Assembly: GCA_903909415.1 (NCBI GenBank)
Contig: CAIVVS010000126.1
Span: 1-42,640, forward strand
Reading direction: 5' to 3'
From: an uncultured Pseudomonadota bacterium
Lineage (GTDB): Bacteria > Pseudomonadota > Gammaproteobacteria > Burkholderiales > SG8-39
Length of the DNA: 42,640 nt
Of the stretch, positions 1 through 10,883 are shown piece after piece; positions within the stretch are counted from its first letter, which is position 1; the number at the start of each line of letters is the position of its first letter. The position numbers and the translations under genes are program-made. Below the pieces are notes generated by a model. It searched no databases, was not told the DNA's origin, and saw nothing but the letters and a program-made list of their open reading frames with translations.

Positions 1-507
1 CGCCTGGTACGCGGGCTGGACTACTACAACCTGACCGTCTGGGAGTGGGTGACGGATCGCCTCGGCGCGCAGGGAACGGTGTGCGGCGGCGGGCGCTACG
101 ACGGACTGTTCGAGCAGATCGGCGGCAAGCCGACGCAGGCCTGCGGCTGGGCCATGGGCATGGAGCGGCTGGTTGCGCTTCTGGACGAGGCCGGCGCGAC
201 CAGCCAGCGTCCCGTGACCGATGTCTACCTGGTAAACCAGGGCGAACAGGCTGCGCGCATCGCATTCCGCGTCGCCGAAGGACTGCGCTCGCAGGGCCTG
301 TCGGTGATCCACCACTGCGGCGGTGGCAGCTTCAAGTCGCAGATGAAGAAAGCGGATGGCAGCGGCGCGACGGTCGCGGTGATCCTCGGCGAGGACGAAG
401 TGGCGGCCGGGCAGGCTGCCCTCAAGCCGTTGCGCGAGGCGGGAGAGCAGGTCCGCGTTGCGATCGACGCCGTACCGGAAGCCGTGCGCAACATGATCTT
501 GAACTGA
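1..507 (+). CDS. hisS: Histidyl-tRNA synthetase, C-terminal part (5' end outside window)
   Basis: This is the last 168 codons of a class II aminoacyl-tRNA synthetase that charges tRNA-His in the cytoplasm. The frame is open from base 1, so the gene starts upstream of the window. The visible part begins with the HisRS signature LVRGLDYYN, continues with the histidine-pocket motif [13 protein letters not shown] and the motif 3 region GWAMGMERL, and ends with the anticodon-binding domain (VYLVNQG onward to a C-terminal AVRNMILN). The family is usually about 420-440 residues, so roughly the first 60 percent is missing. It is followed after 54 bases by yfgM, bamB and der, the usual proteobacterial order. 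Identification is secure. Confidence 0.96.
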   Translation, partial: RLVRGLDYYNLTVWEWVTDRLGAQGTVCGGGRYDGLFEQIGGKPTQACGWAMGMERLVALLDEAGATSQRPVTDVYLVNQGEQAARIAFRVAEGLRSQGLSVIHHCGGGSFKSQMKKADGSGATVAVILGEDEVAAGQAALKPLREAGEQVRVAIDAVPEAVRNMILN

Positions 508-561
508 ACCAATACGACGAACTCCGCGCCGGACCGGCGCTGACTTGGCAGGATGGGCGAA

Positions 562-1200
562 ATGAGTACTCTGGATCTGGAAGAACAGGAACAACTGGCG
601 GCGCTTCGCACATGGTGGCGCGTGTGGGGCGACCGCGTCCTGACGGTGGTGACCCTGCTGCTGCTCGCAGTTGCCGCATGGAGCGGATGGACCTGGTACC
701 AGCGGGGGCAGTCCACGGCCGCCGCGACGCTTTACGAAGCGGTGATGAAGGGCGCGACCGCGCGCGACGTCAAGGCGGTGCGCGATGCCGCCGGCACCAT
801 CCTGGAAAAACATTCCGGGACCGCCTATGCACCGTTGTCCGCGCTGCTTTCCGCCAAGGTGCACTACGAAACGGGCGACCTGAAGACGGCGCGTGCGCAG
901 CTTCAATGGGTGGTCGACAAGGGCGGCTCGGACGAGTTCCGCGCGATTGCCCGGCTGCGGTTGGCCGCCGTGATGGTCGATGATGGCGCGCCCGAGGAAG
1001 CGCTCAAGCTCCTCGAGGCGAAGGCGCCTGCGTCGTTCGAGAGCCTGTTCGCTGCCACGCGCGGGGACATCTTCGTCGCGCAGAAGCGCCTTCCCGATGC
1101 CCGCTCCGCCTACAAGCTGGCGCTGGACAAGGTCGATGCCAAGGACCTCGCCCTCAAGGCTTCCATCCAGCAGCGGCTCGACGCGGTAGGGGCGGGGTGA
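562..1200 (+). CDS. yfgM: YfgM-type membrane-anchored TPR protein
   Basis: A 212-residue single-pass inner-membrane protein of the YfgM family, an ancillary periplasmic chaperone associated with the SecYEG/PpiD translocon and encoded next to bamB. The protein has a short acidic cytoplasmic start (LDLEEQEQL), a WWRVWGDR segment, one hydrophobic helix at about residues 26-47 and a periplasmic TPR-like region (repeated A-x-x-x-L-A helices to the end). Two in-frame ATGs exist, at 553 and 562. I chose 562 because AGGA at 550-553 lies 8 bases upstream, whereas the first ATG overlaps that Shine-Dalgarno sequence. The stop overlaps the bamB start (TGATG), so the two are translationally coupled. Confidence 0.88.
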   Translation: MSTLDLEEQEQLAALRTWWRVWGDRVLTVVTLLLLAVAAWSGWTWYQRGQSTAAATLYEAVMKGATARDVKAVRDAAGTILEKHSGTAYAPLSALLSAKVHYETGDLKTARAQLQWVVDKGGSDEFRAIARLRLAAVMVDDGAPEEALKLLEAKAPASFESLFAATRGDIFVAQKRLPDARSAYKLALDKVDAKDLALKASIQQRLDAVGAG

Positions 1201-2372
1201 TGCAAGCTTTCCGTCTGGTTCTCGCCGCGACGCTGGTCGTCGGGTTGGGCGCTTGCGCCGCGCCCAAGGACTTCTCGCTGAATCCGATGGATTGGTGGGG
1301 TGCCAAGAAGGGTCCCAAGCCCGCCGAACTTCAGCCGCTCGCGAACGCGCTGCCGGTCCGCATCCTCTGGCAGGCCGGCGTGGGGGCGGGAGGAGCGGCG
1401 GCGTTCAGCCCGGCGGTGGTGGACTCCAGCGTCTATGCGGCCGCCGCGGACGGCAGCGTCAGCGCGCTGGATTCCGCCAGCGGAAAGCTGCTTTGGCGCG
1501 TCAACGTCGAACGGCAACTGTCTGGCGGAGTCGGGGCTGGAGGCGGGCTGGTCGTTGTCGGATCGCCGGAAGGCGAAGTCATCGCGCTCGAGGCGGGCAC
1601 CGGTGCGCTGCGCTGGCGCGCCAGGGTGTCCAGTGAAGTGCTGGCGCCGCCCGTCATCGCCGAGGACCTGGTGATGGTTAGGGCAGTCGACAGCCGATTG
1701 TTCGCGCTGGACGCGCGTGATGGACGCCGACGCTGGGTGTACCAGCGCACGGCCCCGTCGCTGGCGGTGCGCAGCCCGGTGGGCATGGCATCGGGCAGGG
1801 GCCAGGTCTATGCGGGATTCGCCGGCGGCAAGCTTGCGGCTGTTTCCCTGTCCAACGGTGCGGTGCGATGGGAAGGCACGGTCGCGCTCCCGAAGGGGGC
1901 CACGGAACTGGAGCGCGTGACCGACGTGGTCGGCCTGCCGCAGATCACCGAGCGCGAGGCCTGTGCTGTCGCCTACCAGGGGCGGGTTGCCTGCTTCGAC
2001 ATCGCGAACGGCAACAGCCTTTGGTCGCGCGTGATGTCCAGCACCAGCGGGCTTGCGCTGGATGCGCGCTACGTGTTCGTGACCGACGACCGCGACGCCG
2101 TGCATGGCCTGGACCGCGCGGGCGGCACCAGCGTATGGCGCAGCGACCAGTTCGCGCGGCGCGGCCTCACGGCGCCCCTCGCGCTGGGCCAGGAGGTCCT
2201 GGTGGCCGACATGCAGGGATTCGTGCATTTCCTTTCCCGGGATACCGGCCAGGCGGTGGCGCGCATCTCCACGGACGGCAGTCCCATCGTGTCGGCCCCG
2301 GTGCGCCTGGGCACTGCCGCGCTGCTGCAGACACTCAACGGCACCATTTACGCAATCACGATCAACCGCTGA
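1200..2372 (+). CDS. bamB: Outer-membrane protein assembly lipoprotein BamB
   Basis: This 390-residue protein is the beta-propeller lipoprotein of the BAM complex, which inserts beta-barrel proteins into the outer membrane. A lipoprotein signal is visible: a positively charged start, a hydrophobic stretch and lipobox LGAC with Cys at residue 19. The rest is a series of PQQ-like propeller blades with recurrent motifs such as GKLLWRVN, GALRWRARV and GTSVWRS. ATG at 1200 overlaps the yfgM stop; a GTG one codon earlier is a less likely alternative. Size and synteny between yfgM and der match the family. Confidence 0.94.
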   Translation: MQAFRLVLAATLVVGLGACAAPKDFSLNPMDWWGAKKGPKPAELQPLANALPVRILWQAGVGAGGAAAFSPAVVDSSVYAAAADGSVSALDSASGKLLWRVNVERQLSGGVGAGGGLVVVGSPEGEVIALEAGTGALRWRARVSSEVLAPPVIAEDLVMVRAVDSRLFALDARDGRRRWVYQRTAPSLAVRSPVGMASGRGQVYAGFAGGKLAAVSLSNGAVRWEGTVALPKGATELERVTDVVGLPQITEREACAVAYQGRVACFDIANGNSLWSRVMSSTSGLALDARYVFVTDDRDAVHGLDRAGGTSVWRSDQFARRGLTAPLALGQEVLVADMQGFVHFLSRDTGQAVARISTDGSPIVSAPVRLGTAALLQTLNGTIYAITINR

Positions 2373-2394
2373 GCCGCCGCCGGACTGGCGGCTC
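2371..2394 (+). other. Intercistronic stem-loop between bamB and der
   Basis: An 8-bp perfect inverted repeat, GAGCCGCC and GGCGGCTC with an 8-base loop, begins at the bamB stop codon. No T-run follows, so it is not a classical terminator. It may stabilise the upstream message or separate der expression from the upstream genes; this is inference. Confidence 0.4.
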
Positions 2395-2420
2395 TACCGG
2401 CACGTGATTGGCGAGACGCA

Positions 2421-3749
2421 ATGAAACCCACCATCGTCATAGTCGGACGGCCGAACGTCGGCAAGTCGACCCTGTTCAACCGCCTCACGCGTTCCCGTGA
2501 TGCCCTGGTGGCGGATTTCCCGGGGTTGACCCGGGACCGGCACTACGGCGTCGGCCGCATCGGCAATCGCCCCTACCTCGTGGTGGACACCGGCGGATTC
2601 GAGCCGCTGAAGCCCGAAGGGGTCATGGCCGAGATGGCGCGCCAGGCTGAGTCCGCGATCGCGGAAGGCGACGCCATCCTGTTCATGGTGGATGCCCGGG
2701 ACGGCGTTAAGCCACAGGACGCGAACATCGCCGAAAAGCTGCGCCGCGAAGGCAGGCGCGTCTGGCTCGTGGCGAACAAGGCCGAGGGCATGGACGGCGC
2801 AGTGGCGGGCGCGGAGTTCCACGAACTGGGGCTGGGCACGCCAACCTGCGTCTCGGCGAGCCATGGCGACGGCGTTCGCGCCTTGATGGACCTGGTCCTG
2901 GAAGACTTCCCTCCGGAACCAGAGGACGACGGCACCGAGGGATCGCGCGCGCCCAAGGTCGCCATCGTGGGTCGACCCAACGTCGGAAAGTCCACCCTGG
3001 TCAACGCACTGGTGGGAGAGGAACGCGTGATCGCCTTCGACCAGCCCGGCACGACACGTGACAGCATTTTCGTCGAGTTCACCTGGAAGGGGCGCCCGTA
3101 CACCCTGATCGACACCGCGGGCCTGCGCCGCAAGGGCAAGGTTTTCGAGACCATCGAGAAGTTCTCGGTGATCAAGACGCTCCAGGCGATCGACGATGCC
3201 AACGTGGTGGTGCTGGTGCTGGACGCCAGCGCGGACATCGCCGAGCAGGACGCACACATCGCGGGATTCATCGTCGAGCGCGGCCGGGCCCTGGTGGTGG
3301 CTATCAACAAGTGGGACGGCCTGAGCGAACAGGCCCGCGAGGAGGCCAAACGCTCCCTGGTCCGCAAGCTCAAGTTCCTTGCCTTCGCCAGCATCCACTT
3401 CATATCGGCGAAGGAACGCACCGGCATCGCGCCGATGATGGAGGCGGTGGACCGGGCGTATGCCTCGGCCATGACCAAGCTGTCGACGCCGCGCCTGTCC
3501 CGCATCCTTGCGGAGGCGGTAGAGCGCCAGTCGCCGCCGAAGCGGGGGCGTTTCCGCCCGAAGCTGCGCTATGCGCACCAGGGTGGCATGAACCCGCCGG
3601 TCATCGTGGTCCACGGCAACGCCACGGACTCCGTGACCGAGGCCTATCGTCGCTACCTTGAAGGGACTTTCCGCAAGGCGTTCGATCTAGAGGGAACGCC
3701 GCTGCGCATCGAGTTCAAATCCGGCCGCAATCCCTACGTCAAAGAGTGA
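2421..3749 (+). CDS. der: Ribosome-assembly GTPase Der (EngA)
   Basis: A 442-residue tandem GTPase required for maturation of the 50S ribosomal subunit. Two complete G domains are visible. The first has P-loop GRPNVGKST at residues 9-17, DTGG and the G4 element NKAEG. The second has P-loop GRPNVGKST at 184-192, DTAG and NKWD. They are followed by a C-terminal KH-like domain ending in [11 protein letters not shown]. The first-domain G4 is NKAE rather than NKxD. The length is normal for the family. The start at 2421 follows GGCGAGACGCA. It is followed after 81 bases by hfq. Confidence 0.96.
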   Translation: MKPTIVIVGRPNVGKSTLFNRLTRSRDALVADFPGLTRDRHYGVGRIGNRPYLVVDTGGFEPLKPEGVMAEMARQAESAIAEGDAILFMVDARDGVKPQDANIAEKLRREGRRVWLVANKAEGMDGAVAGAEFHELGLGTPTCVSASHGDGVRALMDLVLEDFPPEPEDDGTEGSRAPKVAIVGRPNVGKSTLVNALVGEERVIAFDQPGTTRDSIFVEFTWKGRPYTLIDTAGLRRKGKVFETIEKFSVIKTLQAIDDANVVVLVLDASADIAEQDAHIAGFIVERGRALVVAINKWDGLSEQAREEAKRSLVRKLKFLAFASIHFISAKERTGIAPMMEAVDRAYASAMTKLSTPRLSRILAEAVERQSPPKRGRFRPKLRYAHQGGMNPPVIVVHGNATDSVTEAYRRYLEGTFRKAFDLEGTPLRIEFKSGRNPYVKE

Positions 3750-3768
3750 GTTCGAGAGCCTTCCCGGT

Positions 3769-3797
3769 TTGGCAACAGCGGGAAATTCCGATACAGT
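3769..3797 (+). promoter_or_regulatory. Candidate sigma-70 promoter for hfq-hflX-hflK-hflC
   Basis: TTGGCA at 3769-3774 and TACAGT at 3792-3797 are separated by 17 bases, a good sigma-70 fit in the der-hfq gap. It would give a leader of about 27 bases before the hfq ATG, which is itself preceded by AGGGG at 3820-3824. Seen by eye only. Confidence 0.55.
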
Positions 3798-3830
3798 AGA
3801 AACTCCAGAAAAAGAGTCTAGGGGTTCCCC

Positions 3831-4067
3831 ATGAGCAACAAAGGGCAGCTGCTTCAAGACCCGTTCCTGAATACGCTCAGGAAAGAACACATCCCGGTCT
3901 CGATCTACCTTGTCAACGGCATCAAGCTGCAGGGCCAGATCGAATCCTTCGACCAGTACGTCGTTCTCCTCAAGAATACGGTCACCCAGATGGTCTACAA
4001 GCACGCCATCTCGACGGTCGTGCCGGCCCGCCCGGTCAACCTTTCCCTGGAAAACGCAGACAGCTGA
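3831..4067 (+). CDS. hfq: RNA chaperone Hfq
   Basis: A 78-residue Sm-like protein that forms a hexameric ring, pairs small RNAs with mRNAs and affects RNA stability. The Sm1 motif region ([19 protein letters not shown], then [19 protein letters not shown]) and the Sm2 motif [10 protein letters not shown] are intact. The C-terminal tail after [10 protein letters not shown] is short, as in other betaproteobacteria. It is followed by hflX after 39 bases, the conserved hfq-hflX-hflK-hflC arrangement. Confidence 0.97.
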   Translation: MSNKGQLLQDPFLNTLRKEHIPVSIYLVNGIKLQGQIESFDQYVVLLKNTVTQMVYKHAISTVVPARPVNLSLENADS

Positions 4068-4106
4068 TGCCTGTCCAGCGCGCATTGCCGCGCAAGGATC
4101 ACCTGC

Positions 4107-5249
4107 GTGTTTGAACGTCCGTCCGGCGGCGGACTCGCCGTTCTGGTTGGCCTTGACCTGGGCCAGCATGGTCACGCCGACAGCCTAGAAGAACTCCGCT
4201 TGCTGGCTTCCAGTGCCGGGGTGCGGACCTGTGCAGTGGTGCAGGGACGCCGGGACCGGCCCGATCCGGCGCTGTTCGCCGGCAAGGGCAAGGTCGAGGA
4301 GATCCGCGCCAGCATGGCCGCCCACGGGGCGGACATTGCGATATTCAATCACGCGCTGTCACCCGCCCAGGAACGTAACCTGGAGCGGACACTCAATTGC
4401 CTGGTGGTCGACCGGACAAGCCTCATTCTCAAGATATTCGCCCAGCGCGCCCAGAGCCATGAGGGCAAGCTGCAGGTCGAGCTTGCGCAGTTGGAGCACC
4501 TGTCGACGCGGCTCGTGCGCGGGTGGACCCACCTCGAGCGGCAGAGCGGCGGCATCGGCCTGCGCGGCGGCCCGGGCGAGAAGCAGCTGGAACTCGACCG
4601 CAGGATGATCACGGACCGGGTGAAGGTGCTCAAGGAGAAGCTGGTGAAGTTGCGGCGCCAGCGGGATGTCCAGCGCAAGGCCCGGTCGCGGCGGGACGTG
4701 ATGTCGGTCTCGCTAGTGGGCTACACCAACGCCGGGAAGTCGACCCTGTTCAATGCACTGACCCATGCGAAGGCGGTGGCCGAGGACCGGTTGTTCGCGA
4801 CGCTCGACACGACCACGAGGCGCATTTTCGTGGAGGGGGCGGGCGCGATGGTCATCTCCGACACTGTCGGGTTCATCCGCGAGCTGCCTCACACCCTCGT
4901 GGAAGCCTTCCGGGCGACCCTGGAGGAGACGATTCAGGCCGATCTCCTGCTGCACGTCGTGGACGCGGCGTCCCCGACGCGCGATGACCAGATTTCGGAG
5001 GTCAACAAGGTCCTCGCGGAGATCGGGGCCGCGGAAATACCCCAGATCGTGGTCTGGAACAAGATCGACCTCGCCGCTTTCCCTCCGGGGGTGGAGCGGG
5101 ACGAGTATGGTAAAATTCAAAGACTTAGGATGAGCGCGCGCGACGGCACCGGACTTGACCTGCTGAGGCAGGCGCTTGCCGAGGTTGCGCTGCATTCCCG
5201 CCCCCGACATCCCGCTGCATCCTTCATCCAGCAAGAACTCACCAGCTAG
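4107..5249 (+). CDS. hflX: Ribosome-associated GTPase HflX
   Basis: A 380-residue GTPase of the Obg-HflX superfamily that binds the 50S subunit and can split stalled or stressed ribosomes. The N-terminal HflX domain contains GKGKVEEI and the conserved FNHALSPAQERNLE and VDRTSLIL segments. A glycine-rich linker RGGPGEKQLELDRR precedes the G domain, which has P-loop GYTNAGKST at residues 205-213, DTVGFI and NKID. The start is GTG at 4107, the first good start after hfq, with AAGGA at 4094-4098. It sits between hfq and hflK in the usual order. Confidence 0.95.
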   Translation: MFERPSGGGLAVLVGLDLGQHGHADSLEELRLLASSAGVRTCAVVQGRRDRPDPALFAGKGKVEEIRASMAAHGADIAIFNHALSPAQERNLERTLNCLVVDRTSLILKIFAQRAQSHEGKLQVELAQLEHLSTRLVRGWTHLERQSGGIGLRGGPGEKQLELDRRMITDRVKVLKEKLVKLRRQRDVQRKARSRRDVMSVSLVGYTNAGKSTLFNALTHAKAVAEDRLFATLDTTTRRIFVEGAGAMVISDTVGFIRELPHTLVEAFRATLEETIQADLLLHVVDAASPTRDDQISEVNKVLAEIGAAEIPQIVVWNKIDLAAFPPGVERDEYGKIQRLRMSARDGTGLDLLRQALAEVALHSRPRHPAASFIQQELTS

Positions 5250-5260
5250 GTTCTCCCGAC

Positions 5261-6463
5261 ATGTCATTGAACGACCCCCAATGGGGCAAGCGGCCCGGTG
5301 GCGGCGGAGACGGTCCGCCCGACCTCGACGAAATGTGGCGCAGTTTCAACGAGAAGCTCTCCGGGCTTTTCGGTGGGAGGCGCGGCGGCGGCGCTCCTGC
5401 GGGTGGCGGCCCCAACATGAAGCAGCTGGGCGGCGGATTCGCGCTGATGGCAGGACTCGTGCTCCTTGTCTGGCTGGCGAGCGGCTTCTACATCGTGGTC
5501 GAGGGGCAGCGAGGCATCGTGCTCACGTTCGGAAAGATCTCGGATGAGAGCAATGCCGGTCTGCGCTGGCGGCTGCCGTACCCGGTCCAGACGCACGAGA
5601 TCGTCAACCTGACGCAGGTCCGAACGGTCGAGATCGGTTATCGCAACAACGTCAAGACCAAGGTGCTGAGGGAAGCGCTGATGCTGACCGACGACGAGAA
5701 CATCGTTGACGCCCAGTTCTCCGTGCAGTACACGATCAGCAATCCCCGCGACTACCTGTTCAACAACCGCCGCACCGATGAGACCGTGTTGCAGGCGGCC
5801 GAGACAGCCTTCCGCGAGATCGTCGGAAAGAGCAAGATGGACTTCGTGCTGTACGAGGGGCGGGAGGCGATCGCGGTCGAGGCACAGAAGCTGATGCAGG
5901 AGATACTCAACCGCTACCAGACCGGCATCACCATCGCCAAGGTGACGATGCAGAACTCGCAGCCCCCCGAGCAGGTGCAGGCCGCGTTCGACGACGCGGT
6001 GCGTGCCAAGCAGGACCTGGAGCGCCAGAAGAACGAGGGGCAGGCCTACTACAACGACGTCGTGCCGAAGGCGCGCGGCGCTGCATCCCGCCTTCTCGAG
6101 GAGGCCAGCGGTTACCGCAGCCGGGTCGTGGCGAACGCAGAAGGTGAGGCATCGCGCTTCAAGCAGGTGTTGAGCGAGTATTCCAAGGCGCCGCAGGTCA
6201 CGCGCGAGCGCATGTACCTCGACGCCATGCAGCAGATCATGACCTCGACGACGAAGATACTCGTGGACGCCAAGGCCGGCTCCAATCTCCTTTACCTGCC
6301 TTTGGACAAGATCATGCAAATGACCGCGGCGCAGGCCGCGCCCGAGCAGTCGGCCGCTCCCGCGACGGCGCCGGCACCCGCGGCCGTGCCGCCGGTGGAC
6401 GCTGCGCAGAACCTGCGTTCGCGCGAGGCCCTGCGCAGCCGCGAACGGGAGACACGGCAATGA
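5261..6463 (+). CDS. hflK: FtsH protease modulator HflK
   Basis: A 400-residue SPFH/band-7 membrane protein that with HflC forms a large cage around the FtsH protease in the inner membrane. It has a glycine-rich cytoplasmic N-terminus (about residues 8-57), a single transmembrane helix at about 59-80, the band-7 domain from about 80 to 260 (EGQRGIVLTFGK onward), a helical region, and an Ala/Pro-rich C-terminus. The stop codon overlaps the hflC start (ATGATG), so the pair is coupled. Length and order are normal. Confidence 0.95.
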   Translation: MSLNDPQWGKRPGGGGDGPPDLDEMWRSFNEKLSGLFGGRRGGGAPAGGGPNMKQLGGGFALMAGLVLLVWLASGFYIVVEGQRGIVLTFGKISDESNAGLRWRLPYPVQTHEIVNLTQVRTVEIGYRNNVKTKVLREALMLTDDENIVDAQFSVQYTISNPRDYLFNNRRTDETVLQAAETAFREIVGKSKMDFVLYEGREAIAVEAQKLMQEILNRYQTGITIAKVTMQNSQPPEQVQAAFDDAVRAKQDLERQKNEGQAYYNDVVPKARGAASRLLEEASGYRSRVVANAEGEASRFKQVLSEYSKAPQVTRERMYLDAMQQIMTSTTKILVDAKAGSNLLYLPLDKIMQMTAAQAAPEQSAAPATAPAPAAVPPVDAAQNLRSREALRSRERETRQ

Positions 6464-7341
6464 TGGAAAACCGCATCGGGGTGGTCGTGGCAGTGGCGGC
6501 GGCGGTAGCGGTCCTGCTGGGGATGTCGCTGTTCACAGTGGACCAGCGTGAGCGGGCCATCGTCTTCCAGCTAGGCGAGATCAAGGAAGTGATTGCCGAC
6601 CCGGGCCTGCACTTCAAGATCCCGCTGATCCAGAACGTGCGCTTCTTCGACGGGCGCGTGCTGACGCTGGACACGCCGGACACGGAGCGATTCATCACGT
6701 CCGAGAAGAAGAACCTGCTGGTTGATTCCTTCGTGAAGTGGCGGATCGAGGACCTGCGCAGCTACTACACCAGCACTTCCGGTGACGAGGCGCTGGCGCA
6801 GAACCGCCTTTCGCAGTGGGTCAATTCCGCCCTGCGCGAGGAGTTCGGCAAGCGCACGGTCCAGGAGGTGGTGTCGGGAGAGCGTGACAGGATCATGCAG
6901 GTGGTGCGCGACAAGATTTCCGATGACGCCAAGCAGCTGGGCGTGAAGATCGTCGACGTGCGTCTCAAGCGCGTCGAGCTCCCGCAGGAAGTGTCCGAGT
7001 CGGTCTACCGGCGCATGGAGGCCGAGCGCAAGTCTGTGGCCTCCGAGCTGCGCTCCCAGGGTTCGTCCGAAGGCGAGAAGATCCGCGCCGACGCCGACCG
7101 CGAACGCGAGGTGATCATCGCCGAGGCCTACAAGGAAGCGCAGCAGATCAAGGGCGAGGGCGACCGCAAGGCCGCGGCAAAGTACTCGCAGGCGTTCAGC
7201 GAGAACCCAGAGTTCTACTCCTTCTGGCGCAGCATGGAAGCGTACAAGACCTCGTTCTCCAAGCGATCCGACGTGCTCGTGCTCGAGCCCGGTTCCGATT
7301 TCTTCAAGTACCTGAGGAACCCCGGCAAGGGCGGGAAGTAG
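6460..7341 (+). CDS. hflC: FtsH protease modulator HflC
   Basis: A 293-residue SPFH/band-7 protein, partner of HflK. It has an N-terminal transmembrane helix (residues about 5-24, VVVAVAAAVAVLLGMSLFTV), then the band-7 domain starting VDQRERAIVFQLGE, with the typical DVRLKRVELPQEVSESVYRRM segment and the charged helix ERKSVASELRSQG. The start is either of two adjacent ATGs, 6460 or 6463; both overlap the hflK stop. Confidence 0.95.
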   Translation: MMENRIGVVVAVAAAVAVLLGMSLFTVDQRERAIVFQLGEIKEVIADPGLHFKIPLIQNVRFFDGRVLTLDTPDTERFITSEKKNLLVDSFVKWRIEDLRSYYTSTSGDEALAQNRLSQWVNSALREEFGKRTVQEVVSGERDRIMQVVRDKISDDAKQLGVKIVDVRLKRVELPQEVSESVYRRMEAERKSVASELRSQGSSEGEKIRADADREREVIIAEAYKEAQQIKGEGDRKAAAKYSQAFSENPEFYSFWRSMEAYKTSFSKRSDVLVLEPGSDFFKYLRNPGKGGK

Positions 7342-7363
7342 CCCCCCGAAGCGCCGCCGTCCC

Positions 7364-7549
7364 GTGGAACAGTCCCTGCTGGTGGCGTTTTCGCTCGTCC
7401 TCGTGATCGAGGGCGTCCTGCCGTTCGTGGCGCCTTCCGCATGGCGGGGCGCCTTTGCCAGGATCATGTCACTCAGCGACGGTCAGCTGCGTTTCGCCGG
7501 CCTGGCGTCCATGGTCGGGGGCCTGGGCTTGCTGGCCGTACTTCGATAG
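7364..7549 (+). CDS. DUF2065 small membrane protein (YjeT-like)
   Basis: A 61-residue protein with two hydrophobic segments (about residues 5-24 and 44-60) joined by a short basic loop (WRGAFARIMSLSDGQLR), the DUF2065/YjeT pattern. Such genes often follow hflC in proteobacteria, and its function is not established. The start is GTG at 7364, followed by EQSLLVAFSLVLVIEG. It ends directly at the hisZ start region with no gap, so it is cotranscribed with the neighbours. Confidence 0.8.
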   Translation: MEQSLLVAFSLVLVIEGVLPFVAPSAWRGAFARIMSLSDGQLRFAGLASMVGGLGLLAVLR

Positions 7550-9998
<2,449 letters not shown>

Positions 9999-10045
9999 AC
10001 CGCCCGACTTGACCCGGACGCGGACGAACACGGAGCGCGCAAGGC

Positions 10046-10570
10046 ATGGCCGACCTTCATGTCAGCTGGGAAGACTACCGCACGCTAATGGAGGATCTCG
10101 CTGTGAAGGTGCGGGACTCCGGCTACGAATTCAACCAGATCGTCTGCATAGCCCGCGGAGGCCTCCAGGTCGGGGACATGTTCTCCCGCGTGTTCGGCAA
10201 GCCGCTTGCGATACTGTTCACCTCGTCCTATGTCGAGGCGCACGGGACGGTGCGCGGCAAGCTGTCGGTGTCGAAGAACATCACCATGACCACGCCGGAA
10301 CTGGGCGACAGGGTCCTGCTGGTGGACGACCTGGTCGATTCGGGCGCAACACTTGAGGTTGTGGACCGCCACCTGCGGGCACATTTCCCGCAGATCCGGG
10401 AACTCAGGACGGCGGTGCTGTGGTGGAAGGGGGTCTCGACCTTCCAGCCGGACTTCCATGCGGCCTACCTCGCCGACAGTCCCTGGATCCACCAGCCGAT
10501 GGAATGGTGGGAACAGTGTACCCCCCAAGGCCTGGGCACCCGGCGTGATCCGGGAAAGCAGGGCGGCTGA
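10046..10570 (+). CDS. Purine-type phosphoribosyltransferase
   Basis: A 174-residue type I phosphoribosyltransferase of the hypoxanthine/xanthine-guanine type. The PRPP-binding loop VLLVDDLVDSGATL is at about residues 93-106, and an upstream IVCIARGGLQVGDM forms the hood/phosphate region. A Trp-rich C-terminus (WIHQPMEWWEQ) follows. Its place directly after purA supports a role in purine salvage. The exact base specificity (xanthine, hypoxanthine or guanine) cannot be read from the sequence. No membrane segment is present. It is convergent with the downstream tRNA. Confidence 0.85.
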   Translation: MADLHVSWEDYRTLMEDLAVKVRDSGYEFNQIVCIARGGLQVGDMFSRVFGKPLAILFTSSYVEAHGTVRGKLSVSKNITMTTPELGDRVLLVDDLVDSGATLEVVDRHLRAHFPQIRELRTAVLWWKGVSTFQPDFHAAYLADSPWIHQPMEWWEQCTPQGLGTRRDPGKQGG

Positions 10571-10681
10571 GTCAATCGCCCGCGAGTTCGTCAGGACGCC
10601 GAATCGCGGGGGGCCCGCGCGCGCTTGCCCCAATAAGGGGAAAATCCCGGTGTACCGGCGAGCGGCTGAATCCGTCGCCCA

Positions 10682-10710
10682 AAAGAAAACGGGCGCTTGC
10701 GCGCCCGTTT
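10682..10710 (-). terminator. Rho-independent terminator of tRNA-Leu
   Basis: Read on the minus strand, the 10-bp stem AAACGGGCGC/GCGCCCGTTT with a 4-base loop is followed by TTTTCTTTT, 10 bases downstream of the tRNA CCA end. It is a textbook terminator for the minus-strand tRNA. Its stem could also stop plus-strand transcription from purA. Confidence 0.85.
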
Positions 10711-10719
10711 CCAACCAAC

Positions 10720-10806
10720 TGGTGCCGAGGAAGGGACTCGAACCCCCACAGTGTTGCCACCGCCAGGACCTGAACCTGGTGCGTCTACCAATTTCGCCAC
10801 CTCGGC
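10720..10806 (-). tRNA. tRNA-Leu(CAG)
   Basis: The minus-strand sequence begins GCCGAGGTGGCGAAATTGG and ends CCTCGGCACCA. The acceptor stem GCCGAGG/CCTCGGC is perfect, the discriminator is A and CCA is encoded. The D-loop carries TGGTAGACGC. The anticodon stem CCAGG/CCTGG encloses loop TTCAGGT, so the anticodon is CAG, reading CUG leucine codons. A long variable arm (class II) and the T-arm GGGGGTTCGAGTCCC are present. It lies between the phosphoribosyltransferase gene and rnr. A possible minus-strand -10 box (TAGAAT, complement of 10863-10868) lies upstream. Confidence 0.97.
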
Positions 10807-10883
10807 GTCCGCAGTGACCGCAAGCCCCATCAACCGGGTGCGGCAACTGCGAAAGAGCCAAGATTCTACAGGAAAATAAGACC

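Noticed and set aside
526..540. GCGCCG/CGGCGC hairpin between hisS and yfgM as a terminator
   Set aside because: Six-bp stem with no T-run inside a tightly packed operon; not enough to call a terminator.
10628..10640. CCCC-AATAA-GGGG hairpin after the phosphoribosyltransferase gene
   Set aside because: A four-bp stem and the following bases are A-rich rather than T-rich on the plus strand.
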